The notes: generated by a model not told the origin, from the sequence alone. A DNA stretch of 64,000 bases from Alicycliphilus sp. UBA6560 (GCA_002434305.1 DJJU01000004.1:1-64000); one strand, 5' to 3'. Numbered from the stretch's first letter, positions 35,085-44,715 are shown. A program made the numbers and translations.

Positions 35085-37817
35085 ATGCCCCTGTCCTCCG
35101 CCCTGGCACTGCCCCATCCCCTGTCGCTGCATTCACGCTTTTGCCAACGGCTGGAGCGCCGCTACGAGACCCTGCTGGAGCTGCTGCCCCCCGGCGTGCC
35201 CACGCGCGAGGCCATGGAGGCCACCTGCGACGCGCTGCTGGCCCGCGGCCACGACCTGGGCGCCGCCCTGCGCATCCTGCGCCAGCTGGTCATGCACCGC
35301 CTCGTGGTGCTGGACTGCGACCAGGGCGCGCCGCTGGCAGACATCACCACCCCCGTGACCTGCCTGGCCGAGCTGGCCCTGGACCGCGCCAGCCGCCACG
35401 CCTGCGCCCAGCTCACGGCGCTGCACGGTGCGCCGCGCACCTGCGACGGCGGCGAGGCGATGCTGTGGATCATCGGCATGGGCAAGCTGGGCGCGCGCGA
35501 GCTCAACGTCTCCAGCGACATCGACCTGGTCTATGTCTATGAATGCGACGGCGAGACCGAGGGCATCGAAGGCGGACGCGGCAAGATCTCGCACCACGAA
35601 TACTTCGCCCGAGCCGCCCGCTCCCTGTACGCCCTGGTGGGCGAAGCCACCGAGCACGGCTTCGTCTTCCGCGTCGATCTGGCCCTGCGGCCCAACGGCA
35701 ACTCCGGCCCGCCGGTGTGCTCGCTGGCCGCGCTGGAGGAATACCTGCTGCTGCAGGGCCGCGAATGGGAGCGCTTCGCCTGGCTGAAAAGCCGCGTGGT
35801 GGCGCCGCGCGCGGCCATCGCCTCGCCGGGCGTGCAGGCCCTGCGCGAGGTGGTGCTGCCCTTCGTCTTTCGCCGCTACCTGGACTACGGCGTGTTCGAC
35901 GCCCTGCGCGCGCTGCACCGCCAGATCCGCGAGCACGCGCTGCGCCGCGCCAGCGGCCACCCCGAGCGCGCCAACGACGTGAAGCTCTCGCGCGGCGGCA
36001 TCCGCGAGCTGGAGTTCACCGTGCAGCTCTTGCAGGTGGTGCGCGGCGGGCAGTTTCCCGAGCTGCGCCGTCGCCCGACGCTGGAGGCGCTGGAGCGCCT
36101 GGCGCGCGCCGGCCTCATGCCCCAGGAGACGGCGCAGCAGCTGGCCGTGGCCTATACCTTCCTGCGCCGGGTGGAGCACCGCATCCAGTACCTGGACGAC
36201 CAGCAGACCCACGTGCTGCCCACGCGCGACGACGACCTGGCCTGGATCGCCGCCACCATGGGCCTGTCCTGCTGCGACTTCCTGCGCGAGCTGGACGGCC
36301 ACCGCGAACTGGTGGCCCAGGAGTTCGACCGCCTGCTGGGCGGCCCCGAGAAAAAGCAGTGCGGCGGCGGCGCCTGCCCCGGCCCGCGCGCCGGCAACGG
36401 CGTGGCCGCGGCGCCCGATCTGGAGGCACTGGCGGTGCAGCTGCCGCCGGCGCTGGCCACGCGTGTGCAGGGCTGGCGCATCCACCCGCGCGTGCAGGGC
36501 CTGCGCGAGCAGGCGCGCTCGCGCCTGGTGCGCGTGGTGCAGCGCACCGGCCAGTGGCTGGCCGAGGGCCTGGTGAGCGAAGACGCCGCCGTGCGCCTGC
36601 TGGACTGGCTGGAGCCGCTGCTGCGCCGCGAGAGCTACCTGGCCCTGCTGCTGGAGCGCCCGGCCGTGCACGAACACCTCTTGCACCTGCTGGGCGCAGC
36701 GCGCTGGCCGGCGCGCTATATGATGCTGCACCCCGGCGTGATCGATGAGCTGGCCGGCGGCGCCATCCTGAACGAGCGCTTCGTGCCCGAAGACTTCGAG
36801 CGCGAGCTGGGCCTGCGCCTGGCCGCCCTGCAATCAACCGGCGAGGACGACGACGAGAACCTGCTGGACCTGCTGCGCCGCGCGCACCACGCCGAGGTCT
36901 TCCGCACCCTGGCGCGCGACGTGGAAGGGCGCATCACGGTGGAGCAGGTGGCCGACGACCTGTCGCTGCTGGCCGACAGCGTGCTGCGCGTGACCAGCCG
37001 CTGGTGCTGGCAGCGCCTGAAGAACCGCCACCGGGACGAGCCGCAATTCGCCATCATCGGCTACGGCAAGCTGGGCGGAAAAGAGCTGGGCTACGGCAGC
37101 GACCTGGACATCGTCTTCGTTTTCGACGACGACGACGACCGCGCCCCCGAGGTCTACGCCGCCTTCGTGCGCAAGCTCATCAACTGGCTGGCCGTGAAGA
37201 CCAGCGAGGGCGACCTGTTCGAGATCGACACCGAACTGCGCCCGAACGGCAACTCCGGCCTGCTGGTGACCAGCTTCCAGGCCTATGCCGACTACCAGCA
37301 GCAGCGCGGCAGCAACACCGCCTGGACCTGGGAGCACCAGGCCATGACGCGCGCCCGCTTCGTGCTGGGCGCGCCGGGCCTGGGCGAGCGCTTTGACGCC
37401 GTACGCCAGGCCGTCATCACCGCGCCGCGCGACCGGGCCAGCCTGGCCGGCGAGATCACCGCCATGCGCGAGCGCCTGCGCGGCGCACACGCCGCGGGGC
37501 CCGACTGGTTCGACGTCAAGCACAGCGCCGGCGGCATGCTGGATGTGGAATTCGCCGTGCAATACCTGGTGCTGGCCCACTCCAGCGCCCACCCCGGGCT
37601 GCAGGACAACAAGGGCAACATCGCCCTACTGCAGCGCGCGGAAGAAGCGGGCTTGCTGCCCGCCGGCGTGGGCCGGGCCGCGGCCGACGCCTACCGCACG
37701 CTGCGCCAGGTGCAGCACCGCGCGCGCCTGAACGAAGAGCCCACGCGCGTGCCCGCCGACGCCCTGGCGGACGAGCGCGCGGCCGTGCTGGCGCTGTGGC
37801 GTGCCGTTTTCGGCTAA
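35085..37817 (+). CDS. glnE: bifunctional glutamine synthetase adenylyltransferase / deadenylase
   Basis: The 910-residue protein contains two nucleotidyltransferase domains, each with a GS/SD-x-D core: SSDIDLVYVYEC near residue 143 (adenylyl-removing half) and YGSDLDIVFVFDDDDD near 671 (adenylylating half). It attaches AMP to glutamine synthetase or removes it in response to PII and glutamine. The regulatory linker lies near 430-500. A possible -10 (TATAGC, 35069-35074) ends 10 nt before the ATG. It is divergent from yhdP with a 74-nt spacer. Confidence 0.96.
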   Translation: MPLSSALALPHPLSLHSRFCQRLERRYETLLELLPPGVPTREAMEATCDALLARGHDLGAALRILRQLVMHRLVVLDCDQGAPLADITTPVTCLAELALDRASRHACAQLTALHGAPRTCDGGEAMLWIIGMGKLGARELNVSSDIDLVYVYECDGETEGIEGGRGKISHHEYFARAARSLYALVGEATEHGFVFRVDLALRPNGNSGPPVCSLAALEEYLLLQGREWERFAWLKSRVVAPRAAIASPGVQALREVVLPFVFRRYLDYGVFDALRALHRQIREHALRRASGHPERANDVKLSRGGIRELEFTVQLLQVVRGGQFPELRRRPTLEALERLARAGLMPQETAQQLAVAYTFLRRVEHRIQYLDDQQTHVLPTRDDDLAWIAATMGLSCCDFLRELDGHRELVAQEFDRLLGGPEKKQCGGGACPGPRAGNGVAAAPDLEALAVQLPPALATRVQGWRIHPRVQGLREQARSRLVRVVQRTGQWLAEGLVSEDAAVRLLDWLEPLLRRESYLALLLERPAVHEHLLHLLGAARWPARYMMLHPGVIDELAGGAILNERFVPEDFERELGLRLAALQSTGEDDDENLLDLLRRAHHAEVFRTLARDVEGRITVEQVADDLSLLADSVLRVTSRWCWQRLKNRHRDEPQFAIIGYGKLGGKELGYGSDLDIVFVFDDDDDRAPEVYAAFVRKLINWLAVKTSEGDLFEIDTELRPNGNSGLLVTSFQAYADYQQQRGSNTAWTWEHQAMTRARFVLGAPGLGERFDAVRQAVITAPRDRASLAGEITAMRERLRGAHAAGPDWFDVKHSAGGMLDVEFAVQYLVLAHSSAHPGLQDNKGNIALLQRAEEAGLLPAGVGRAAADAYRTLRQVQHRARLNEEPTRVPADALADERAAVLALWRAVFG

Positions 37818-37830
37818 AGCGGCTGCACTC

Positions 37831-37890
37831 TTTTTTTGATAGCTGCCAGCGCTTGCTACATAAGCGCTAGAGGCCTATTTTGTTCATAAT
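37831..37890 (+). repeat. intergenic repeat, copy F (best-preserved)
   Basis: TTTTTTTGATAGCTGCCAGC, then GCTTGCTACATAAGCGCTAGAGGCC: this copy shows the whole unit, including the internal hairpin AGCGCTT/AAGCGCT. It follows the glnE stop by 13 nt. Confidence 0.9.
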
Positions 37891-37924
37891 TTTCGCGAGC
37901 GCCAAACGTGTAGCGTCACGTAAA

Positions 37925-37944
37925 AATCAAACAAACGTTTGATT
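37925..37944. promoter_or_regulatory. TetR-type operator with overlapping promoter
   Basis: AATCAAAC (37925-37932) and GTTTGATT (37937-37944) form a perfect inverted repeat with a four-base spacer. A -10 box TGTAAT at 37952-37957 ends 8 nt before the TetR-gene ATG (37966), so the operator covers the -35 position. Autorepression by the TetR protein is the natural inference. Confidence 0.75.
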
Positions 37945-37965
37945 CGCGTGCTGTAATGCGCGGCG

Positions 37966-38685
37966 ATGCCTTCCGCTCCGCTGCTGCCCCCCGCCTGCCC
38001 CATCTGCCCCGAGGCCGGGCCGCCGCCCGCGCGCACGCGGCTGCTGCTGGCCGCGCTCAAGCTGTTTGCCGACCGCGGCTACGCCAAGACCTCCATCCGC
38101 GCCATCGCCGCCGAGGCGCAGACCAACGTCGCCGCCGTGAGCTACTACTTCGGCGACAAGGCGGCGCTGTACGCCGCGCTGTTCACCGACCCCTTCGGCT
38201 CGCTGGCCGCGCTGGTGCCGGACTTCACCCGGCCCGGCCTGTCCCTGCGCGTGGCGCTGCGGCGCTTCTTCCAGGGCTCGCTGGCGCCCCTGCACCACGG
38301 CGAATTCGCACGCCAGGTGGTGCGGCTGCACATCCGCGAGATGCTGGAACCCAGCGAGCAGTGGGAGCGCGAGCTGGAAAAGGACGTGCGCGGCCCCAAC
38401 GAGGCCATGGCCCAGCTGCTGTGCCGCCACCTGGGGCTGCAGCAGCCCGACGACGACATGCACCGCCTGGCGCTTACCGTCACCGGCCTGGCCTTCCAGC
38501 TGTGGAGCCACCAGGAGGTGGTGCTGGCCATCCAGCCGCAGCTGCTGGCCTCGCCCGAGGCGGTGGACCTGTGGGCCGAGCGCCTGACCGACTACGCCCT
38601 GGCCATGGTGGCCACCGAGCGCCGGCGGCGCCGAGCGCTCGCCGCATCCTCTTCTTCTGCTCCTAACCCGTCCAGCCCCTTATGA
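37966..38685 (+). CDS. TetR family repressor of the efflux operon
   Basis: The 239-residue protein has the N-terminal TetR helix-turn-helix (LFADRGYAKTSIRAIAAEAQ, then NVAAVSYYFGDKAALY) after a Pro-rich start. The ligand domain contains HIREMLEPSEQWERELE and resembles the CecR/YbiH group (DUF1956), an impression only. The transcript is probably leaderless. Its stop overlaps the start of the outer-membrane factor gene (ATGA), so repressor and pump are one operon. Confidence 0.92.
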   Translation: MPSAPLLPPACPICPEAGPPPARTRLLLAALKLFADRGYAKTSIRAIAAEAQTNVAAVSYYFGDKAALYAALFTDPFGSLAALVPDFTRPGLSLRVALRRFFQGSLAPLHHGEFARQVVRLHIREMLEPSEQWERELEKDVRGPNEAMAQLLCRHLGLQQPDDDMHRLALTVTGLAFQLWSHQEVVLAIQPQLLASPEAVDLWAERLTDYALAMVATERRRRRALAASSSSAPNPSSPL

Positions 38686-40082
38686 AGCTGTCCCAGCCCC
38701 TGCGGCGCGCCGCCGCGCTCGCCGTCCTGCCCCTTGTGCTTGCCGCCTGCTCCATCACGCGCCCGCCGGCGCAGGTCCAGGCGAGCGTGCCGGCCGGCTG
38801 GCAGGCGCCGCTGCCCCACGGCGGCAGCGTGCAGCAGCTGGGCCAGTGGTGGCAGGGCCGGCTGGACGACCCGCTGCTGGCCGCCCTGATCGCCGACGCC
38901 CAGGCGCTCAGCCCCGACGTGGCCCAGGCCGCCTCGCAGCTGTCCCAGGCGCGCGCCCAGCAGGTGGCGGCGCGCTCGGGCCTGCTGCCGCAGCTGGACG
39001 GGCAGGCCACTGCCAGCCGCGGCTTCAACCAGCAGGTGGGCGGCCTGGCCAGTACCGCGCAGGCGGGCCTGCAGGCGGGCTGGGAGATCGACCTGTTCGG
39101 CGGCAACGCCGCGCAGTGGGACGCCGCGCGCCAGCGCACCGAAGGCGCCCAGGCCCAGTGGCACGAGGCGCGCGTCTCGGTGGCCGCCGAGGTGGCGCAG
39201 CAATACACCGGCTGGCACTACTGCATGCGCCAGCTGAGCGTGGCCGAGGCCGATGCGCGCTCGCGCGGCGAGACCGCCCGCCTGTCGCAGGAGAGCGAGC
39301 GCGCCGGCTTCACCGCCCCGGCCACCGCCGCCCTGGCCACGGCCAGCCACGCCGACGCGCTGGCCCGTGCCGCCCAGCAGCGGCTGCAGTGCGAGATCGG
39401 CGTGAAGACCCTGGTGGCGCTGACCGGCCGCGACGAGCCCGCGCTGCGCCAGCAGCTGGCCGCCGCGCCGGCCCTGCAGCCCCAGGGGGAGCTGTTCGCC
39501 ATCGACAGCCTGCCGGCGCAGGTGCTGGCCCAGCGCCCGGACATCTACGCCGCCGAGCGCGAGGTGGCCGCCGCCAGCGCCGAGGTCGGCGCCGCCGAGG
39601 CCGACCGCTACCCGCGCCTGCAGCTCACCGGCTCCATCGGCCGCGGCTGGGTCAAGACCGGCGGGGCCAGCGTGACCAGCAACACCTGGTCCATCGGCCC
39701 GCTGGCGCTGAGCGTGCCGATCTTCGACGCCGGCCGGCGCGCCGCCCAGGTGGACGCTGCCCAGGCCCGCTACGAGGCGGCCGCCAGCCGCTACCGCGCC
39801 GCCGCCCGCGGCGCCGTGGCCGAGGTCGAGCAGGCCCTGGCCCGCCTGGCCAGCACGGCCGAGCGCAGCTGCGCCGCCCGACGCGCCGCCGAGGGCTACC
39901 GCCAGTCCTTCCAGGCCACGCAGGCGCGCTGGTCGGCGGGCCTGGCCAGCCTGGTGGAGCTGGAGGACGCGCGGCGCACCCAGCTGGCCTCCGAGACGGC
40001 GCTGGTGGCGCTGGAGCAAGAGCGCATGGCCGCCTGGATCGCGCTGTACCGCGCCGCCGGCGGCGGCTGGCGCCGCTCCTGA
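38682..40082 (+). CDS. RND efflux outer-membrane factor (NodT/OprM type lipoprotein)
   Basis: The 466-residue protein has a lipoprotein signal (PLVLAACSITRPP). The paired OEP repeats include WWQGRLDDPLLAALIADA at the start and LQAGWEIDLFGGNAAQWDAA at the first barrel strand, as in TolC-like channels. It forms the outer-membrane exit duct. It overlaps the TetR gene by four bases and is followed by the adaptor gene. Confidence 0.94.
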   Translation: MKLSQPLRRAAALAVLPLVLAACSITRPPAQVQASVPAGWQAPLPHGGSVQQLGQWWQGRLDDPLLAALIADAQALSPDVAQAASQLSQARAQQVAARSGLLPQLDGQATASRGFNQQVGGLASTAQAGLQAGWEIDLFGGNAAQWDAARQRTEGAQAQWHEARVSVAAEVAQQYTGWHYCMRQLSVAEADARSRGETARLSQESERAGFTAPATAALATASHADALARAAQQRLQCEIGVKTLVALTGRDEPALRQQLAAAPALQPQGELFAIDSLPAQVLAQRPDIYAAEREVAAASAEVGAAEADRYPRLQLTGSIGRGWVKTGGASVTSNTWSIGPLALSVPIFDAGRRAAQVDAAQARYEAAASRYRAAARGAVAEVEQALARLASTAERSCAARRAAEGYRQSFQATQARWSAGLASLVELEDARRTQLASETALVALEQERMAAWIALYRAAGGGWRRS

Positions 40083-40132
40083 CCCGCACAGCTTTCATCG
40101 CCCATTTCTTTCGCACACCGCACTTATCTTCC

Positions 40133-41299
40133 ATGCAGCGTCCCAAGAAACTTCATCTCCTGGCCGCCCTGGCCGTGCTCGTGCTGCTGGGTGGCGCCTT
40201 CGCGCTGTCCCAGCGCGGCAAGGGCGAGGCCGCGCCGGCGACCGCCGCCGCGCCCGCACCCGTACGCCCGGCGCTCACCGTGACCACCGTGCAGCCGCAG
40301 AGCGTTGCCGTGACCGAGCGGCTGTCGGCCAACGGCAGCATCGCCGCCTGGCAGGAAGCCAGCGTGGGCGCCGAGGCCAATGGCCTGCGCCTGACCGAGG
40401 TGCGCGTGAACGTGGGCGACAGCGTGCGCGCCGGCCAGGTGCTGGCCACCTTCGCCCCCGAGACGGTGCGGGCCGAGGCCGCCCAGGCGCGCGCCAGCTT
40501 GGCTGAGGCACGCGCCGCCGCCGCCGAGGCCCAGGCCAACGCCGGCCGGGCGCAGACGCTGGCCCAGTCGGGCGCCCTGAGCCAGCAGCAGATCCAGCAG
40601 TACGCCACCGCTGCCCAGACGGCCCAGGCCCGGGTCGAGGCCGCGCAGGCCCTGCTGGACGTGCAGCAGTTGCGCCTGAAGCACACCCAGGTGCTGGCCC
40701 CCGACAGCGGCGTGATCTCCGCCCGCACGGCCACCGTGGGCGCGGTGGTGGGTGCCGGCACCGAGCTGTTTCGCCTGGTGCGCCGCGGCCGCCTGGAGTG
40801 GCGCGCCGAGGTCGGCGCCGCCGACCTGCCGCGCATTCGCCCCGGCATGACGGCCGAGGTAGTGGCCGCCAGCGGCGCCAGCGTGCAGGGCACGGTGCGC
40901 ATGCTGGCGCCCACGGTGGACCCGACCACGCGCAACGCCATCGTCTACGTGGACCTGCCCCCGCACCCGGACCTGCGCGCCGGCGTGTATGCGCGCGGCG
41001 ACTTTTTGCTGGGCCAGCGCCAGGGCCTGACGGTGCCGCTGGGCGCGGTGGTGGTGCGCGACGGTTTTTCCAACGTCTTCGAAGTGGTCGAGGGCAGCCG
41101 CGTGGCCCTGCGCCGCGTGCGCACCGGCGAGCGCAGCGGCGGCCGCGTGGAAGTGCTGGAAGGCCTGGCCGCTGGCGCGCACATCGTGCCGCAGGGCGGT
41201 GTCTTCCTGAATGACGGCGACCTGGTGCGCGTGGTCGACGGTTCTGAGCCAAATCAGGCTCCAGCGCCCGCCAGTCAAGCGCAAGCAGCTAGCAATTAA
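40133..41299 (+). CDS. RND efflux periplasmic adaptor (membrane fusion protein)
   Basis: The ATG at 40133 gives 388 residues with an N-terminal anchor (LLAALAVLVLLGGAFAL). The lipoyl halves (VGAEANGLRLTEVRVNVGD and LAPDSGVISARTATVG) flank a coiled-coil hairpin of Ala/Gln repeats, followed by the beta-barrel domain. The adaptor links pump and duct. The last 17 or so residues (SEPNQAPAPASQAQAASN) are encoded by an inverted copy of the intergenic repeat, so the C-terminus has been extended by it. Confidence 0.94.
   Translation: MQRPKKLHLLAALAVLVLLGGAFALSQRGKGEAAPATAAAPAPVRPALTVTTVQPQSVAVTERLSANGSIAAWQEASVGAEANGLRLTEVRVNVGDSVRAGQVLATFAPETVRAEAAQARASLAEARAAAAEAQANAGRAQTLAQSGALSQQQIQQYATAAQTAQARVEAAQALLDVQQLRLKHTQVLAPDSGVISARTATVGAVVGAGTELFRLVRRGRLEWRAEVGAADLPRIRPGMTAEVVAASGASVQGTVRMLAPTVDPTTRNAIVYVDLPPHPDLRAGVYARGDFLLGQRQGLTVPLGAVVVRDGFSNVFEVVEGSRVALRRVRTGERSGGRVEVLEGLAAGAHIVPQGGVFLNDGDLVRVVDGSEPNQAPAPASQAQAASN
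41246..41298 (-). repeat. intergenic repeat, copy G (coding, end of the adaptor gene)
   Basis: Read on the minus strand it starts TAATTGCTAGCTGCTTGCGC and ends GGAGCCTGATTTGGC. The plus strand of the repeat encodes the adaptor C-terminus, and its TAA stop is part of it. Confidence 0.75.
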
Positions 41300-41308
41300 G
41301 GAGCGGTC

Positions 41309-44300
41309 ATGAACCTCTCAGCCTGGTCGATCCGCAACCCCATCCCGGCGGCGATGCTGTTCGTGCTGCTCACGCTGGGCGGCCTGATGGGGTTCCGCGC
41401 CATGAAGGTGCAGAACTTCCCCGACATGGATCTGCCCATCGTCATCGTCACTGCCGCGCTGCCCGGCGCGGCGCCGGGGCAGCTCGAATCCGACGTGGCG
41501 CGCAAGATCGAGAACGCCATCGCCACCACGCAGGGTCTGAAGCACATCACCACCACGCTGGTCGACGGCATGGCCTCGATCGCTGCCGAGTTCGAGCTGG
41601 AAAAGCCCGTGCAGGAGGCGGTGGACGATGTGCGCTCGGCCGTCTCGCGCGTGCGCTCGGACCTGCCGGCCGACTTGCGCGACCCCATCGTCACCAAGTT
41701 CGAGTTCACCTCACAGCCAATCGCGGCATTCGCCATCGCCTCCAGCCGCATGGACGACGAGTCGCTGTCGTGGTTCATCGACGACACGCTCACCCGGCGC
41801 CTGCTCACCGTACCTGGCGTGGGCGCCATCACCCGCGTGGGCGGGGTGACGCGCGAGGTGCGGGTGGAGCTGGATCCCTTGAAGCTGCAGGCGCTGGGCA
41901 CCACGGCGGCCGACGTCTCGCGCCAGCTGCGCCAGGTGCAGCTGGAGAGCGCCGGCGGCCGCGCCGAGCTGGCCGGGGCCGAGCAGCCGCTGCGCACCCT
42001 GGCCACCGTGCAGACGGCCGATGAGCTGGCGCGGCTGGACATCGCCCTGCCCAGTGGGCGCCACGTGCGCCTGGACCAGGTGGCCAGCGTGACCGACACC
42101 GTGGCCGAGCCGCGTACCGCCGCGCTGCTGGATGGCAAGCCGGTCATCGGCTTCGAGGTCACGCGCAGCCGCGGCGCCAGCGAGGTGGAGGTGGGCGCCG
42201 GCGTGCAAAAGGCGCTGGACGAGATTCAGGCCGCCCACCCCGATCTGTCGCTCACCCGCACGGTGGATTTCGTGCAGATCGCCCAGGACGAGTACGACAG
42301 CTCCATGCGGCTGCTGTACGAAGGCGCCATCCTGGCCGTGGTGGTGGTCTGGCTGTTCCTGCGCGACTGGCGGGCCACAATAGTCTCGGCCGTGGCGCTG
42401 CCGCTGTCGGTGATCCCGGCCTTCATCGGCATGCACCTGCTGGGCTTTTCCATCAACATCATCACGCTCCTCGCGCTGTCGCTGGTGGTGGGCATCCTGG
42501 TGGACGACGCCATCGTCGAGGTGGAGAACATCGTGCGCCACCTGCGCATGGGCAAGTCGCCCTACCAGGCGGCCATGGAGGCGGCCGACGAGATCGGCCT
42601 GGCGGTGATTGCCACCACCTTCACGCTGATCGCGGTGTTCCTGCCCACGGCCTTCATGAGCGGCATCGCCGGGCGTTTCTTCAAGCAGTTCGGCTGGACG
42701 GCGGCGCTGGCCGTGTTCGCCTCGCTGGTGGTGGCGCGCCTGCTCACGCCCATGATGGCCGCCTACATCCTGAAGCCCCTGGCCGACCAGGAGCGCGAGC
42801 CGCGCTGGCTGGCCACCTACATGCGCGCGTCGGCCTGGTGCATTCGCCACCGCGTGCTGACGCTGATCGGGGCACTGCTGTTCTTCGTCGGCTCCATCGC
42901 GCTCATTCCGCTGCTGCCCTCGGGCTTCATCCCGGCGGACGACAACGCGCAGACCCAGGTCACGCTGGAGCTGCCGCCCGGCACCCGGCTGGAGGACACG
43001 CGCGCCGTGGCCCTGTTGGCGGCCGAGCGGGCCATGGCCGTGGGCCACATCGAGAGCATCTACACCACCATCGGCGCCGGTTCCGCCGGGGCCGATCCGG
43101 CGTCGAGCAGCGCGGCATCGGCCGACCCGCGCATCGCCACGCTCACGCTGCGCATGGCACCGCGCGGCGAGCGCCCGCGCAAGCAGGTCATCGAGCAGGG
43201 CCTGCGCGACGCCATGCAGGGCGTGCCCGGCGTGCGCGTCAAGGTCGGCCTGGGCGGCTCCAACGACAAGTACGTCGTGGCGCTGGCCAGCGAGGACCCG
43301 CAGGCGCTGGCCAGCAGCGCCCGCGCGGTGGAGCGGGAGCTGCGTGCCATCCCCGGCATCGGCGGCATCAGTTCCACGGCCAGCCTGGTGCGCCCGGAGA
43401 TCGCCGTGCGCCCGGACTTCGCCCGCGCCGCCGATCTGGGCGTCACCTCGCAGGCGATCGCCGAGACGCTGCGCGTGGCCACCATGGGCGACTACGAGCA
43501 GTACCTGCCCAAGCTGAACCTGGCGCAGCGCCAGATACCCATCGTGGTGCGCCTGCAGGATGCGGCGCGCGAGGACCTGTCGGTGCTGGAGCGCCTGGCG
43601 GTGCCCGGCAGCCGCGGCCCGGTGCGCCTGGGCGAGATCGCCACGCTGGAGCTGGCGGGCGGGCCGGCCGTCATCCGCCGCTACGACCGCTCGCGCAACG
43701 TGAACTTCGAGATCGAACTGGGCTCGCGCGGCCTGGGCGAGGTGACCGAGGCGGTGCACAACCTGGCCGCCGTCAAGGGCCTGCCGGCCAGCGTGCGCCT
43801 GATCGACGTGGGCGACGCGGAGATGATGGGCGAGCTGTTCGCCAGCTTCGGCCTGGCCATGCTGACCGGCGTGGTCTGCATCTACATCGTGCTGGTGCTG
43901 CTGTTCAAGGACTTTTTGCAGCCGGTGACCATCCTGATGGCGCTGCCGCTGTCGCTGGGCGGGGCCTTCGTGGCGCTGCTGGCGGCCAGCCAGAGCTTTT
44001 CCATGCCGTCGCTCATCGGACTGATCATGCTGATGGGCATCGCCACCAAGAACTCCATCTTGCTGGTGGAGTACGCCATCATGGCCCGGCGCGAGCGCGG
44101 CATGACGCGGCTGCAGGCCCTGCTGGACGCCTGCCACAAGCGCGCCCGGCCCATCATCATGACCACCCTGGCCATGGGCGCCGGCATGCTGCCCATCGCC
44201 CTGGGGCTGGGCGGGGCGGACATGAGTTTTCGCTCGCCCATGGCGGTGGCGGTGATCGGCGGGCTCATCACCTCCACCGTGCTCAGCCTGCTGGTGGTGC

Positions 44301-44404
44301 CGGCGGTGTTCACCTACATCGACGACCTGGAGCAGTGGCTGATGCACACCGTGCTGCGCCGCCCGCGTCCGGAGCCCCCCGCCGCACAGGCGGCGGCCGG
44401 ATAA
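41309..44404 (+). CDS. RND family efflux permease (HAE1/AcrB type)
   Basis: The 1031-residue protein has 12 TM helices and two large periplasmic loops. TM4 carries LSLVVGILVDDAIVEVENI, with the paired aspartates of the proton relay, and the second half has LMGIATKNSILLVEYA. It exports drugs or other hydrophobic compounds by proton antiport through the adaptor and duct encoded upstream. GAGCGG lies before the ATG. It is the last gene of the tetR-OMF-MFP-RND operon. Substrate is unknown. Confidence 0.95.
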   Translation: MNLSAWSIRNPIPAAMLFVLLTLGGLMGFRAMKVQNFPDMDLPIVIVTAALPGAAPGQLESDVARKIENAIATTQGLKHITTTLVDGMASIAAEFELEKPVQEAVDDVRSAVSRVRSDLPADLRDPIVTKFEFTSQPIAAFAIASSRMDDESLSWFIDDTLTRRLLTVPGVGAITRVGGVTREVRVELDPLKLQALGTTAADVSRQLRQVQLESAGGRAELAGAEQPLRTLATVQTADELARLDIALPSGRHVRLDQVASVTDTVAEPRTAALLDGKPVIGFEVTRSRGASEVEVGAGVQKALDEIQAAHPDLSLTRTVDFVQIAQDEYDSSMRLLYEGAILAVVVVWLFLRDWRATIVSAVALPLSVIPAFIGMHLLGFSINIITLLALSLVVGILVDDAIVEVENIVRHLRMGKSPYQAAMEAADEIGLAVIATTFTLIAVFLPTAFMSGIAGRFFKQFGWTAALAVFASLVVARLLTPMMAAYILKPLADQEREPRWLATYMRASAWCIRHRVLTLIGALLFFVGSIALIPLLPSGFIPADDNAQTQVTLELPPGTRLEDTRAVALLAAERAMAVGHIESIYTTIGAGSAGADPASSSAASADPRIATLTLRMAPRGERPRKQVIEQGLRDAMQGVPGVRVKVGLGGSNDKYVVALASEDPQALASSARAVERELRAIPGIGGISSTASLVRPEIAVRPDFARAADLGVTSQAIAETLRVATMGDYEQYLPKLNLAQRQIPIVVRLQDAAREDLSVLERLAVPGSRGPVRLGEIATLELAGGPAVIRRYDRSRNVNFEIELGSRGLGEVTEAVHNLAAVKGLPASVRLIDVGDAEMMGELFASFGLAMLTGVVCIYIVLVLLFKDFLQPVTILMALPLSLGGAFVALLAASQSFSMPSLIGLIMLMGIATKNSILLVEYAIMARRERGMTRLQALLDACHKRARPIIMTTLAMGAGMLPIALGLGGADMSFRSPMAVAVIGGLITSTVLSLLVVPAVFTYIDDLEQWLMHTVLRRPRPEPPAAQAAAG

Positions 44405-44530
44405 CCCTGCGCCCCTCCAGGAGGTTGGCCGGCACGCCTTGCAGGGCGGGGCGGCCATGGTTGAATGGACGGGCTTGTTTTTTTCTGCCAGCCCCCTGGA
44501 ACTTTGCCGGGCGGCACCTATCTACGTAAC

Positions 44531-44707
44531 GTTGCCGCGGCGAACCGCGGGCACCGCGAGATGTTGTGAATAGGGAGAGGGTTCACCACCACACACCGAC
44601 CAGTTTGCCGTTGCGAAGCCTTCCGGGCCCTGCCCGGCTGACACCCCTGGGGCGCTTCTCCTCCCTCCCTCTCTAAATTCGTTTCAGGGCGCTTCGCAAC
44701 GTTTTTT
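44531..44707 (+). ncRNA. candidate structured small RNA, about 177 nt
   Basis: Between the RND gene and GST, GTTGC (44531-44535, part of AACGTTGC) pairs with GCAAC (44696-44700, part of GCAACGTT) and a run of six T follows (44702-44707). Inside, GAGAGGG (44575-44581) pairs with CCCTCTC (44667-44673), GAAGC (44615-44619) with GCTTC (44654-44658) and CCGGGC (44623-44628) with GCCCGG (44632-44637). The result is a rod with a large one-sided bubble. GTTGCGAAGC (44610-44619) / GCTTCGCAAC (44691-44700) is a competing long-range stem. Size and shape recall 6S RNA, but I do not recognise its sequence. TATCTA (44519-44524) could be the -10 box. Confidence 0.45.
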
Positions 44708-44715
44708 ATGCCAGC

